Assembly (NCBI GenBank): GCA_006538405.1
Contig: BJKQ01000003.1
Coordinates: 1,488,001 to 1,552,000 of the forward strand
Source: Hansfordia pulvinata
Lineage: Eukaryota > Ascomycota > Sordariomycetes > Xylariales
Length of the DNA: 64,000 bases
Direction: 5' to 3'
Within the stretch, counting starts at the first letter, position 1; each line of letters starts with the position of its first letter. The notes beneath the pieces were generated by a model, which saw nothing but the letters and a program-made list of their open reading frames with translations, made no database searches and was not told the DNA's origin. The translations under genes were made by a program, and so were the position numbers. Shown piece by piece: positions 34,501 to 45,868 of this stretch.

Positions 34501-35427
34501 TGAGTTCCTCATATAATAGTTTCAAGTTTGACAGATGCCAAGTGAGAGTTGTGAAGTCTCACACGAGACTGTCAATCTTGTCAGGCACTTTTGTCAGGTC
34601 AACCTGGAATCCATTCGCGGCCCACTTGGACAAGCGCCGTCCACACCTTTGTATCAATGCGGAGCAGGTGAAGTCTGGAACCCTGTCGAGTTCTATTTGC
34701 AGCATCATGGCCTGGTAGCCAAAGGTGGCGATGCGTCACCTGTGGTATCTGCGAAGCCCTGGTACGGCCGCATGTCCGCCGCTTATAGGCGCCCTTTGCC
34801 ACGGCCCACCACTCCAGGCATTCTTCAGGCACAACGTGGGGCGTATTGCGAGTCGGCTTCTTTGCCCGGCATGGCATGCACCTTGTGAATGATGGCAGTG
34901 CGGCTCTTCAACGGCAAAGCGCGTTATTAATGGACGCCCTGGGCGACTATGAACATCGCTTTATCCTGTACTTTGCCTGCAAAAGCCCGATGTTTCGCTT
35001 GCGGAAGCCCAATACCTTGCCTGCAGAAGCCCGATGCGGCGCACGGGCTAAATGTAGTGGCCAAGGGGCTGCCAGGCAACTATTATGAATGAGATATGGC
35101 AAACACTCCAGTAAAGCGAACAGTCAGGCGAATAATTCTGGGGCTTAGTTTGCCTTAACCGATGATGCTGACCTGGTCTACAAGGCAACTGTAAAATTGC
35201 TTACCCCCGTCTTAGGTTGTTCGGCGAATATAAGTAGCGACGATCCCCATGCCTCAGAATCGAGTCCATTTCATAAGCCTTGAGCCATCATCAACACAGA
35301 CTCCGCCAGAACTTTCATTACCCGGCACTTATTGGTCAAATTCAAAGGTGTCTAAATCTTGGTCAACCTTATAAGTGCCTTGATCACCTTACCGCAGACA
35401 ATCATCAGGCGCAGCAGAGACCGAACA
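34501..35427. other. Intergenic region with imperfect 21-bp repeats
   Basis: No gene is supported. Three imperfect units of the form TTGCCTGCARAAGCCCGATG lie between about 34972 and 35036. The right end carries the promoter of the small secreted protein. Confidence 0.5.
35228..35234 (+). promoter_or_regulatory. TATA-like element of the secreted protein gene
   Basis: ATATAAG lies about 195 nt upstream of the start codon, a spacing like that seen for PMP3 in this window. Confidence 0.4.
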
Positions 35428-35992
35428 ATGCAGCTGTCGATCTTCACTCTCTTGTCGGCCATGGCCCTGACAGTCGCGGCCAGGAACGATGTCATATACG
35501 AGGTCAACGATCAAGGGCCCAAGACTCAAACCATGTTTGGCAGCAAGGGGTGTAAGGGCAAGAGGGTGGCCCAGGTCGTGTACACCGGCTCTGGACAAGG
35601 TCTGTTTTTCCCCAGTCAACCTTCCAGGCAGCATCTCCACTGCCTCCCCCCCCTCTCTCTTTTATACACCCGTCTGTGCCGATCTCCTGAAGCTCTTGCC
35701 TTGGAAAGTGCAGAACGCTCGAGATCTGTTTCCCAAGGTAGCAAGTTACGAGCAATGAAAGCTGACGACGAGACTCTTGCACACAGGGACCGGCGATTGT
35801 GTAAACATCTCAGGAGGGGAGTGCATCTTCCTTGTGGAATACGCCGCCGAGGATGGATTGATCTGTTGGTTAAATTTCTACGATGACGCCCAGTGCACCC
35901 AGGGCTCTTTCGGCATCGACTTCAGGACGCCGGGTAAGAGCTCCACTGTCAAGGAGATGAAGTACGCACAGGTCAGCTGCACTCCGAGCTAG
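35428..35992 (+). CDS. Small secreted cysteine-rich protein
   Basis: Exons 35428-35599 and 35787-35992 give 125 residues; the 187-nt intron has donor GTCTGT, a CTGAC branch point and acceptor CAG. The first 18 residues (MQLSIFTLLSAMALTVAA) form a clear signal peptide. The mature part has six cysteines (42, 62, 70, 84, 94, 122), enough for three disulfides, and one N-glycosylation sequon (Asn64-Ile-Ser). I do not recognise the family. Size, secretion signal and even cysteine number fit the broad class of fungal small secreted proteins, which includes plant- or insect-associated effectors and cell-surface proteins, but no function is shown. It stands alone with a TATA-like promoter. Confidence 0.75.
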
Positions 35993-38900
35993 CGTATTCA
36001 AAACAGAACGCACGATTGTTCTCTCAGGGCTGCATCACGGTGGTCCACCAATGCTCGCGTGCCTGAGGAGGACCCTGATGAGTTTCGCGGCTCCACGGCA
36101 AGAGCCGCCGCCCATCGAACCGCGCAGCTTGCGTGTTATCTTCCACACGATGAGGTGTGGGATGCCAGCAACTGCCACATCACCCGGGGCTCAGAGGTAA
36201 TCTCGTCAGATAAGCAGATTCATTCCGGACGGGAAGCAAGCCTCTCAACTACCTCTCTCGTCCTACTGGGCTCACGCCTGTGATAGAAGGACCTGTAATA
36301 AAACTTGACGTACCGTCAAGGATGAGAAGCATCTGAAACATCAGTGATTGCCTGCTCGGCTACCGAAAGCCTGCCCGTCTGGGACTCAATGATACTGCGG
36401 GCTAACGGACGGGATGCTCGCATTTGTTGTGCCCTCAGCGACACTTCTGGAAAGCCTAAACCCCCTGTATTCCATGTTTGCTTTTTCTGTACCCACCGTA
36501 GCTGAGAGAGCCCTGTTGCTGCGCAGGCTTAAAGCGGCGGCCACTCGAGAACGGCGAACGCATGGGGCGGTCACCGCCATGATCATACCTATGAAAGTGC
36601 CTCTTCATGTCTGGGAAGCCATGCGTCCCATGGCTATTTCAGCCTCATCAATCTTCGAAAAGAAAACCTCACAATGGCATCAAGTGACGGAGCATTCGGA
36701 GCCATCGTCTTCCCACTTGCTCCCTTCCCAAGGCTGATGGCCGGATTAACGCCAGCGAAGCCAGACAGGAAGCAAGTACCCGTACTCCGTAGACTTGGGC
36801 ATCTTGCGCCTGCAAACCGGCTTGACGGGTCCTCAGCTCAGCCTAACCGATGCAACCCTGTCAGAAGTGGGTGTGCGGGAAGCCAGGGGAGCTGGACACC
36901 TTTCTCCGCGTGCGAGTACTCGTACCGTGTGCAGGACAGGGAACTGGAAGGCCCAAGGGTACGCCCGCAGGCGCACGTCACCCATTACTTGCGGTAGGTG
37001 CTGTACTCGTACGTCCTAACAAATGCGTGTGGCGTCTTGTATGAACAATAGATCAAGTAGGTAGCCACCATGTGATGTGTCAAACCTGGGGATCTCCCTC
37101 ACAGACGGACAATTTCTTTCGGATGGTTTCACAAATAATCCACCGATTATCGGCATCGAGCTAGAAGCTCACAGAATGCGGCTTGACACGACGTGCTGTG
37201 GGTGCCGATAGCCCTTTGAGCCTTCGGTCAACGAATCGCTCCTGGCGCCTCGGCCGCTGGGGATACGCTACGAATGATCCCAGGAAAAGGTGCCGGGGTG
37301 AAGGAAAACGCCGTTGGAGGTTGAATTGACGGGATCTCCAGTCTCCATCTATTTCATGGTGTTGTGAGCCCCGGTGCCCCGATGCAGCGTGTTTTGCTTT
37401 TTCCTCTGTCGTTCGTGGCAGGCAGATGGGATGAACCCACAGGGCTGGGTGTGATGGGCATGGACCGCACGCAAGGGCCCTGGAGATAAGCAGCAGAGAG
37501 CCACTGACGAAAAGTGGAAGCCTCCAACAAGCCGGGATTCTGAAGGTTTCGGAAGGTGCTTTGCGAAGGAAGCCCGTCGAGACAGGGTTGCGCCAGCCGC
37601 ACTAACTGCAAGAGTCGGGGCCGTCCGGAGTACGAGTCCTCGTAAGCCATGGCAGTCGTGGCAGTGAACGGACCAGGCCGAGTGATGCGCGGCCAGGAAC
37701 AGACAAGAGGCAGGCGGGGATCGCAGATGGTCGGATGGGATCGCAGATGCTTGGGCGCGGATCACAGGGGACCCGGGCAGGCCGGGGCACCCAGAACGCC
37801 CAGGGCGCCCGGGGCACCCAGGGGTGTCGGCGCACGTCAAAGCCGCTTTGGGCCACACGTCAGACTCGGAGTTGCTGGGCGTCTGTCGCACCAGGCTGCA
37901 CGCATTGCTTTTTGTCCTGTCGAGTGCCACGGGGTTCATGGCGGGCGAGCAAGGGTTCATGTCGGGCGAGCATGGGCGATGTCGCGTGTGGATGGGATGG
38001 TGGCGGAGGGAGGGGAGGGGGAGGGGGGGGAGAGGGGCACGAGTGAAGCCGTCTCGAAAGAGACTCGGGGTCTGGAGAGGGCCGTCCCAGTGAGAGCTGG
38101 GCCTTGCATCAGTGTCGACCTACCTACTCGTATTGACCCAGACGCTCTACGGTGCACAGAGAATGCCCAGGCAGGGCAGGCAATGAGGTCGGACCCGACT
38201 GAAGGTATCGAGCACAGCTGTTGTCAGTACTGCCCGCGCCTTTCTTTGCCGCGCCTCTACCATCTGCGGGAGTATGGGTGATATGATCCGCAACGCCGTG
38301 TTCTGTACATGCACTCCACCTGCCACTGTACATACAAAGCCCGGCATTGTACAAAGCCCGGCAACCCGAGACTCTTTGGGGTCAGGGCCAGGGCAGGCCA
38401 GGTCTAGGTACATGTACTTGCCTCCCAAGGTACTGCCATGTTCAAAAGCCTGCCCCCGAGGTGCAGTCCATTCCATTGGAAGAGACGGGAGAGGCTCGAC
38501 GGGCAGGGCATTGAAGGCAGACAAGGCAGGCGGGACCGAGGGAGCGTAGGTCTAGACGATCTTTAACGACAATGCAGGCGCCGGTGGCGTCGCCCCGGGC
38601 TGCGCTTGCCGTCCGCGCGATCCGGGATCGGATGAAAAGGGGGAAAGGGCAGTGAAGAGAAAATTGATGCCCGGATGGTCTACCCGATGATGAACAGACA
38701 CGGCCACCGGCTTTTACCACCTCACCCATCATCAAGTTAGGTACCCAAAGTCGAGTCCTCGTCCTCAACCTCCCTGCTACCTTATCAGAACCTACTCGTA
38801 GCCCGACCGCGCAGCTCAGCAACATCCGTCCCCGACTCCCTCCCCGACAAGATCAGCATCGTGACGACTCGCCGCCATCGGTTTCCGCGAACACGACCCA

Positions 38901-40401
38901 CCGCTAACACCCCCGGTTAGATCGACTCCCGCTGCATCTGCACCCACGGGCGCTTCATGCTTCACATGGGCCCACCCAGACCGATATCCACGTGGATTTT
39001 CAGCCCATGGCATCCCGCTCCTGCTCGTACATACGCGTAGCGCACGCCAATAGCCTCACGCCGGTGCCTCTCGAGGCTCATCACCCGACACTGTCCCCTC
39101 GCGCACAGACGCGTCCAGAGGCGCCCCGGCCGTACCGGTGTCCGTGCTATGCTAGAACACCGCAACCTCGTATTTCGTCCATCCTCAACCCCCGGTGCCT
39201 GCTCGATCCGGTGCGCCTTTTCCCTCCCATCCCGCCTGGTGCCTGCACGCCTGGATCGCAGAATGACATTCAAGGCCCAATGCCTGCAGTGCCGATCATT
39301 AACCTGTCATCGTTGCCAGGCTCCTCACACCTGCTCTTCGTGACGGGACCAACAGCCTGTTGGCCCCTGCTGTCTCGGCCTCGGCACAACAATGCGTCTG
39401 CTCGAAACACTCGGTGCCCTGGCATGCGAAGCTGTCCACCCTCTACCCCGTGCCGGCCAGCCTCTGTTCACCTACGAATGATCCAGGACGGAGAACTCGT
39501 AGGCTGTCATGGACCAGCTGATAAGTCGGTGGCGCGATCCCGCTGGGAGGTTCATGGACTCGACAGCCTTTTGCGCGGCCGGCGCGCCGTCTAGACCACC
39601 TTAGCCGGCCGTAGAAGCCCCGTACATGGCCAAGTGGACAGTTCCAGCCGTGTCTGGTGCCATGACGGGACTGGTCGCCGGCTTAGGGGCTTGATTAGGG
39701 CTAGACGTCTCCCACGAGGCCGGAGGTCGCCGATGTCAACAGGTGCGGATATCCGCACGCGTGCGGAGCACGAGATGGCTGCCCCCTCTTCGAAGCTCCC
39801 GCACTCTCGCCGCTCTCGCCCACTCTCGCGTGCTGGCCCGTTCACGATCGCGCCCCTGCTGCTCCCCCTGCTGCCGCAAAGACCTTTTATCGGGCCCTCC
39901 ACTCCCCTTCCTGGCTGGATGCGTCCGAGGCAAGCTCCGCTAATGCTGGTCGTGGTAGGCTGGCAGACCGCTATGGCCGAAACAGTGGTGTTGGTTCCGC
40001 CCAATCTGCTGGGCCACCCATACTCGTACTGGTCCCCTGTCTCGACCAATCTACGGAGTAGGATCAACTCCTCGATGACATGAAGCCAAGGTCCACCATC
40101 AGGGGTCTTGGGACTTTAGCTTCTTCTTGACGACTGGGGGCGGGACGTGGGCTCGAGCGCCGGCGCAATAGCTGAGCATATCGACGCACGCACACCCGTC
40201 GCCTGCTTCGCAGGCTCACCACCCCGCCTACTGGTGGTTCATCCCATAAAGACAGCCGCGCCCCTGGCTTCTGACTGGACGCGGGTCTGCTCTGGCCTCC
40301 TCGGATTTCTCTCTTATCACTTTTATCAGACTGTAGCCAAGGGCAGGCAAGCACCTAGCCGGGGTGATCAGCTGCTGAACTCCTACGCACTTACACACAC
40401 C
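35993..40401. other. Long intergenic region, no gene supported
   Basis: About 4.4 kb. Open frames here lack domains, good starts and intron logic. Five copies of TACTCGTA lie between 36917 and 40021, and two TACTCCGTA-type variants near 36784 and 40052. Short direct repeats occur at about 37727-37750 and 37931-37972. Confidence 0.5.
37931..37972. repeat. Imperfect tandem repeat
   Basis: GGGTTCATGGCGGGCGAGCA is followed directly by GGGTTCATGTCGGGCGAGCA. No gene is associated. Confidence 0.6.
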
Positions 40402-43092
40402 ATGTCGACAACAAGATTGAGCGAGGCCGCCCTCGGGGACTGCCATCGCGCCACAGTCCTCGGAAACACCATAGCAATCCACATGCTTGAATTCCTGAGC
40501 TCGATCCGCATCAGACCACCCGGGTTTGACGAACTGGCACATGAGTTCCTGGATGTGTGCCGCATCATGTGGTCTCTCGAGGCCGGCCTGACGGAATGCA
40601 CCCGCAACCACCAGTCCCTTCCCCGGGACATCACGCAGGAAATGGATAAGAAGTTCAAAATCACCTTCAACGACTTCCATGCCTTAGACCAGTGGCTGTC
40701 CAAGACTCTCGATTACGAGAAGCGCGGCACCATGGGTCGGCTGCAGAAAAGCTGGCGCAAGATCTTCACCAGCGATGAGGTTGCTCGGATGCGCAGTGCT
40801 ATTGCCAAAACAAGAGAGGCTCTGAAAATGAGCGCTCTCATCTTCCAATGGACACTGGGAGACGCAGTGATTGACGATTCTGTGGGCATCGGCTACACCG
40901 GGCTCGAAGCGGCCCTCGAGAGAATGGACAGGGGCAAGTCAGTGGCGGGCATCGCCAAGCTGAAGAGCCTCGAAAGCCACACCGTTCGTGAAATCGGCCC
41001 CAACGTCCCGACGCAGACTCCGGCGTACCATTCACCACCTCCTACGCTGGAGCTTCCCCTGGGCTCGACCGGCAGCGTCCACTCCTTTCCCTCCCCTTAT
41101 CCGCCTCGAGGTGCCAGCGCCAACCACCCAGCTTTTCCCGATATGCGCCGGAGGACCTCGACATCCGACCACACTGTTTCCTCACACGGAACCAAGAGCA
41201 GAGTTCCAGCCCCGTCCGAGTCCACCGAGAGACATGACTCCGCAACGACCGCGGCCACGGAACAATTCGCCGACGAGTACAGCATCGACGCGCAATCCAT
41301 CAAAGCTGTTCATCTCACGGCCGAGCCCAGCAAGATGCCGCGGTGGCAGCCCAGAGCTTCTGCGGTTTCGGACAATGCCTCTACAAGATTTGGCCTCATT
41401 TCGGCTATACAGGAAAAGAACAGTCAGATGGTGGAACAGCTCTTGGACCGTGGTGTTTCTCCGGACACAGGGCCAGAGATGCATGCGCTGCGCGAAGCCA
41501 TTGTAAACCACGACCTCGAGAGCGTCCGGCTTCTTCTCCTTTTCGGAGCCAACATTAATGCTCCTGATACCTTTGGCGCCACCCCCTTGTACATGGCCGT
41601 GGAGAATGCTTTCGTCGACGCCGCCAGCATCCTGCTCAAGTACGGCGCCAACCCGAACTTTTCCACGGGGCACGGGTCGGATACACCTTTAGCTTACGCC
41701 GTTTCAACTGAAAAGTTCCACCTCACTCGGCTTCTTCTAACCTACGGCGGCGATGCAAACCACAACATGATCAACGGGGACACCCTGCTGATCAAGGCCA
41801 TTAGCAAAACGGTGGACAAGCACTTGGTCGATCTCCTTCTGAATTACGGCGCCGACGCGAACGGGAAGAATGGAGAGGGCAAGTCACCTCTCTTCGAAGC
41901 AATCTCGTCAAGCCGCGTGGACATTGTGACATCCCTGCTCGATCACGGTGCCAACCCCAACCTACCCGGACCCAAGCACATGTTGTGGCCGGCGACCTAC
42001 CAGCCTCAATGCCTGAAAGTGCTTCTGTCTCGCGGGGCAGATCACAAAAAGACATCGGGTATCATGGAGCTCGCAGCCAGCATCAACAACCTGGAATCTG
42101 TGAACATCCTGCTCAGAGCAGGCGTAAACCCCAACGCAAAGAAAGACGGCACATACACTCCGTTGTGCACGTCGATCCGAGACAACCGTCCTGACATCTT
42201 CCGCACGCTTCTCGACAACGGTGCCGACCCTAACGTGCCAGCGTCAGAGTATCCGGCTTTCAAGTGTGTCACCCACTTCCGCATACAATACCTGGCACCA
42301 CTGGTGGCCGCTGGTGCCGATCTCAACTCGCCCAAGGGCATCATAGAAACTGCCGTCCAGAGCAACAATGTCGAGGCGCTCAGGTGGCTTCTCGACAACG
42401 GCGTCTCACCTAACGACAAGGTTCCCAAAACGGGCGCCACTGCCCTGACGACCGCTATTTTGAACAACAAGCCGGAGCTTGTCGAGCTGCTGCTGGCCAG
42501 AGGAGCAAGCCCCAACATCCGGGGACAAGATTGGCCAGTATGTCTGGCCGTACAGCAGCCGTCAATTCTCAAGCTTCTCCTGCCAGCTCTGGCTGAGCCT
42601 CGTGCCTTCAAGGGAGTCATGGAGATGGCCGTGACGGCAAACCAGCTCGACAGTGTCAAACTCCTTCTGCGCGCCGGAGTTAGCGTGGAGGACCGCAACG
42701 GTGGCGTCTTCTCTCCTTTGACGACGGCCATTCGTGAGCGCCACAAGGAAATTGTCAAATACCTGCTAGACGAGGCGGGTGCGGACCCCAACGCGCCAGG
42801 CGAGCATCTGCCCATCGTCAAGGCGGTGCGGCGCTTCCACGAGGACGACACTGAGATTCTGGAGATGCTTCTGAACAAAGGAGCCGATCCCAACAAGATT
42901 TACCGAGGTCACAATGCCATCATCCAGGCTGTTGAGAACGGCGAGGCCGGTGTTCTCAGGCTGCTGGTGTCGAGGTGCGGCGTGGACCTCGACGCGAGAG
43001 ACGGCTCAGGCATGACTGTCATGGAGATTGCCGAGAGCAGAGGCTGGGACGAGGGCATGGAGATCCTGCACACCGCTGTCCGTATCTCTTGA
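40402..43092 (+). CDS. Ankyrin-repeat protein with fungal N-terminal helical domain
   Basis: A single exon of 896 residues starting MSTTRLSEAALGDCHRATVL in CACCATG context. An in-frame extension to 40147 exists but looks like leader. The first 200 residues are helical (LEFLSSIRIRPPGFDELAHE, WSLEAGLTECTRNHQ), resembling the N-terminal domain common to fungal NLR- and ankyrin-type proteins. A Ser/Pro/Thr-rich linker follows. From about residue 325 to the end run some 16 ankyrin repeats (for example HLVDLLLNYGADANGKNGEG and DIFRTLLDNGADPN). Three blocks repeat at a higher level, about 93 residues apart. No NACHT, kinase or membrane domain is visible, so it is probably a scaffold or the sensor part of a recognition protein; that role is inference. 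No introns are seen. Confidence 0.85.
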   Translation: MSTTRLSEAALGDCHRATVLGNTIAIHMLEFLSSIRIRPPGFDELAHEFLDVCRIMWSLEAGLTECTRNHQSLPRDITQEMDKKFKITFNDFHALDQWLSKTLDYEKRGTMGRLQKSWRKIFTSDEVARMRSAIAKTREALKMSALIFQWTLGDAVIDDSVGIGYTGLEAALERMDRGKSVAGIAKLKSLESHTVREIGPNVPTQTPAYHSPPPTLELPLGSTGSVHSFPSPYPPRGASANHPAFPDMRRRTSTSDHTVSSHGTKSRVPAPSESTERHDSATTAATEQFADEYSIDAQSIKAVHLTAEPSKMPRWQPRASAVSDNASTRFGLISAIQEKNSQMVEQLLDRGVSPDTGPEMHALREAIVNHDLESVRLLLLFGANINAPDTFGATPLYMAVENAFVDAASILLKYGANPNFSTGHGSDTPLAYAVSTEKFHLTRLLLTYGGDANHNMINGDTLLIKAISKTVDKHLVDLLLNYGADANGKNGEGKSPLFEAISSSRVDIVTSLLDHGANPNLPGPKHMLWPATYQPQCLKVLLSRGADHKKTSGIMELAASINNLESVNILLRAGVNPNAKKDGTYTPLCTSIRDNRPDIFRTLLDNGADPNVPASEYPAFKCVTHFRIQYLAPLVAAGADLNSPKGIIETAVQSNNVEALRWLLDNGVSPNDKVPKTGATALTTAILNNKPELVELLLARGASPNIRGQDWPVCLAVQQPSILKLLLPALAEPRAFKGVMEMAVTANQLDSVKLLLRAGVSVEDRNGGVFSPLTTAIRERHKEIVKYLLDEAGADPNAPGEHLPIVKAVRRFHEDDTEILEMLLNKGADPNKIYRGHNAIIQAVENGEAGVLRLLVSRCGVDLDARDGSGMTVMEIAESRGWDEGMEILHTAVRIS

Positions 43093-43680
43093 CTATCCGA
43101 CGGAACCTTTGCGACGAGGAAATCGTCCGTCGCGAGTCACGGCAACTCGCTCAATGAGCTCATTGCCATGTACGATTGAAGACAGCTCTCAGGGGAGGCA
43201 ATGGCCCATCGGAGCTGCAGGGGACTTGCATACGCTTGATGGCGGGACGCCGTCCCTTCTACCTTTCATTTGTATTGTCATGTTGATGTTCGTTTTGTTT
43301 AAGATATCTTTTGGCAATTTCAACTCGTTTTATAGCATGTTGTTTCTCGATCTGTTGTCTCTCGCTTCATCTCAAGCCCTCCTGCAAGTGTGTTTTCGTT
43401 GTTAGCTGCGGCGATCCAAAGCAGTCTTGTGAAGATGGCAACATACAGGTGGCTCAGGAGGTGCTTGATGGTCCCTGAGAAGTGTGCTGAATCTCGTCTG
43501 GACACACTCAAGATTACCCCTAGGTAGCAGGAAGCAAGCTTCCGATCACATTGTGTAGCATTTTTAAATTAGACATATAGACCTCACTTTTCGAGCGGTA
43601 AAGTTCAGGAGTTCCCCGTGCGAGATTGGAACGTGCGGCATGGAGATGGATGATTGAATTCCTTTCTGAAGCAAGACCTC
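43093..43680. other. Convergent 3' region
   Basis: Between the ends of the ankyrin gene (+) and the 2OG oxygenase gene (-). It is T-rich near 43260-43400, as expected of 3' untranslated sequence. No gene is supported. Confidence 0.6.
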
Positions 43681-44943
43681 TCACTTGTCCCCGCCACTGC
43701 CGCGCAGCTTGTACAGGATGTCGGTGCGCACCGTGTACTTGACGCCCTCGACGACGTCGTCGCCGCAGTGGTACAGGTTGCGATGCTGGAAGATGAGGAC
43801 GCGGCCGGCGCGGGGGTCGACGTCGAGGCGCCGCTTCTCGTCGGCCGAGAGGAACGTCGTGGCGCCGCCCAGCAGGTCGGCTCGCGGCTTCTCCTCCTCA
43901 TCATCGCCACGGTCATCCCCGCCGCCTGCCCTCTCTTTCTTCCTCTCCCTCTCCTGCTCCTCCTGGTCCTGCCGCGAGTCGTTGAGGTAGATGTGGACGG
44001 TGAAGTGGGTGCGCAGCACGCCGCCGTCGCCGCCCTCCTCCTCGGGGCCGTGGACGGTCGAGTACTCGCCGTCGCAGTGCGGGCGGAAGTACTGGCCCGG
44101 GCCGTAGCGGAGGAAGCGCAGGCGCTTGTTGACCCCGTGGAAGTCCCACTCGGCCCCGCCGTCCCGCCGGGCCGCCGCGCCGCGGCACATGCCCGGGAAG
44201 TCGAGCGTGTTGAAGGAGCCCCCCGGCCCCGCGCCGCACCCCCCACCGCCGCCGCCACCTTGGGATGATGATGTGGTGGGCCTGGAGACGACCTCGGCGG
44301 GGCAGGCGGCGGCCACGCGCGCCCACAGGCGGTCGACGACCTCCTGGCTGTCCCAGATGATGCGGTCGCTGTGCCGGTACTCGGTCATGAGGACCTCGTA
44401 CCCGCCTCCCGCGTTGACCAGCGCCGGGCGCCAGGGGTCTCCTGCTCCTCCTCCTCCTCCCCCTCCTGCTCCTCCCTCATCTCCCGTGGCGGCGGCGGCG
44501 GCGGCGTCAGGTACCACCGCCACCCGGTCCTCGTCCCGGACGCTGTCCTCGGCCAGGCGGCGCAAGACGGCGCACTCGGACGGGCTGAGCACGTTGTCGA
44601 GCACGGCGGCGTAGCACCCGGCGTACTGGGGCAGCGGGGAGCCGGCGAAGTCGACGCGGCGGTGCGTGATGGGGCCCCGCGAGTCCCACGCGGGGGACGC
44701 CGCCCCGCGGCGGAGGAAGTCGTCGGGGATGCGCACCTCCTTGGACTCGTACGTCGTCTTGACAGGCGCGTTGAACCGGTTGTCGCCCTTGCCCTTCTCC
44801 TTCCTGTTCTTGTTCTTGCTGTCGCTGTCTTTGGCGGTGGTGTCGGCGGCGGCGGCGGCGGCTGGTTTGCGCGACAATGCCGCGGCAGCAGCAGCAGCGG
44901 CTGCCGTCGCCGCAGCGCGAACGGGGTTGGTTTCCTGAGGCAT
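43681..44943 (-). CDS. 2OG-Fe(II) dioxygenase, prolyl-4-hydroxylase-like
   Basis: A single exon of 419 residues. The iron-binding triad is visible: His289 and Asp291 in FRPHCDGEY and distal His392 in YHCGDDVVEGVKYTVRTDIL, with Arg406 (or Lys402) placed to bind 2-oxoglutarate. The spacing and the FQHRNLYHCGDDVVEGVKYT context are those of the P4Hc family. The N-terminal third has Ala runs and a Lys-rich stretch, and Gly and acidic loops are inserted between the conserved blocks (VPDAAAAAATGDEGGAGG, SSSQGGGGGGGCGAG, RQDQEEQERERKKERAGG). There is no signal peptide, so a cytosolic or nuclear substrate is more likely than collagen-like proteins. The substrate is unknown. Confidence 0.88.
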   Translation of the reverse strand: MPQETNPVRAAATAAAAAAAAALSRKPAAAAAADTTAKDSDSKNKNRKEKGKGDNRFNAPVKTTYESKEVRIPDDFLRRGAASPAWDSRGPITHRRVDFAGSPLPQYAGCYAAVLDNVLSPSECAVLRRLAEDSVRDEDRVAVVPDAAAAAATGDEGGAGGGGGGGAGDPWRPALVNAGGGYEVLMTEYRHSDRIIWDSQEVVDRLWARVAAACPAEVVSRPTTSSSQGGGGGGGCGAGPGGSFNTLDFPGMCRGAAARRDGGAEWDFHGVNKRLRFLRYGPGQYFRPHCDGEYSTVHGPEEEGGDGGVLRTHFTVHIYLNDSRQDQEEQERERKKERAGGGDDRGDDEEEKPRADLLGGATTFLSADEKRRLDVDPRAGRVLIFQHRNLYHCGDDVVEGVKYTVRTDILYKLRGSGGDK

Positions 44944-45868
44944 AATGGCTGGCTGGCTGACTGGCGCGGGAGATCACCCAATCTGTAGACGTCCTGATAG
45001 AAGACTGCTTGTCTCGACCCCCTTTGTGAAGGCTTCACCTGGGGAACTGGCTGAGTTGGACTGGAGATGACCTTTCTTGCAACGAACCGCAGCAAATGAA
45101 TGGCTATTGGCCGAGTCTGGGGCTAGGACAGCCGAGTCTGGGGTTAGGACAGCCAACCGCGGAGGAAAGTGGCAATCGCTTACGCCTGAGGCGAGACCTG
45201 TTGATGGAGGCGATGGAATATCTTTCTGGTAACGCCAGATTCTGCTCACCTACGACGTACTTATCATTGCCCAACTGGGCATGTGACCTCTTATTAGGTA
45301 CGAGTAAAGAGAGTCGAGAGGTGGCTGAGTCACACGCCATTCGCCTCACCCAAGCCTACGCGTAGAGGTGCTAACTTAGTAAAGACGAAGGCTGCAGCAG
45401 CGCCCCTTATTAGCCCGGAGCGCCTTGGAGCACGGGTTCGACATCGCTCCGGCAGGCAACACCCGAGTGCCCACCACCTGGGACTGTGGGTTTACTCGTA
45501 TAATCCCGACCGCCAAGGTCTATAACAGCTGCCTGTAGCTAGGGGCTTTTCATGTGAGTCAGCACCAGTAGTCACACGCTGTCAGGATCCCAAACAAGAA
45601 ATCACGCCTGCTTTCGTCCACTTGCACAACGTCTATTGTATGCGGTGCCTTGCGGGTGCAAAGGCGCTTCCTCAGAGCTGGCATGCTGCTGACTCAGACG
45701 CTGTAGGAATGGGTATCTCTGTGGGCTCTAACAAGCCAACGGCGGCTCCTGCCTTCATGGCCCGAATGCAACAAACAAATCATGGAGAGGGGCCCAGTCC
45801 CCCTCTCAAGAACGCCGTACTTTCCCGTCCATGCAATGCAATGAGATCGCCTACGCCTCGCCCGCCTC
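44944..45868. other. Intergenic region upstream of the oxygenase
   Basis: Contains a 23-24-bp tandem repeat at 45108-45155 and TACTCGTA-type motifs at 45299 and 45493. No gene is supported. Confidence 0.5.
45108..45155. repeat. Tandem duplication of about 24 bp
   Basis: GCCGAGTCTGGGGCTAGGAC is followed directly by GCCGAGTCTGGGGTTAGGAC with a short spacer; the units differ at one base. It lies about 165 nt upstream of the oxygenase start codon. Confidence 0.75.

Noticed and set aside
37649..38281. 210-residue plus-strand open frame
   Set aside because: Composed of local direct repeats and G-rich sequence, with no recognisable motif or leader.
45108..45155. CRISPR-like array
   Set aside because: Only two adjacent units without spacers, in a eukaryotic genome; a simple tandem duplication.
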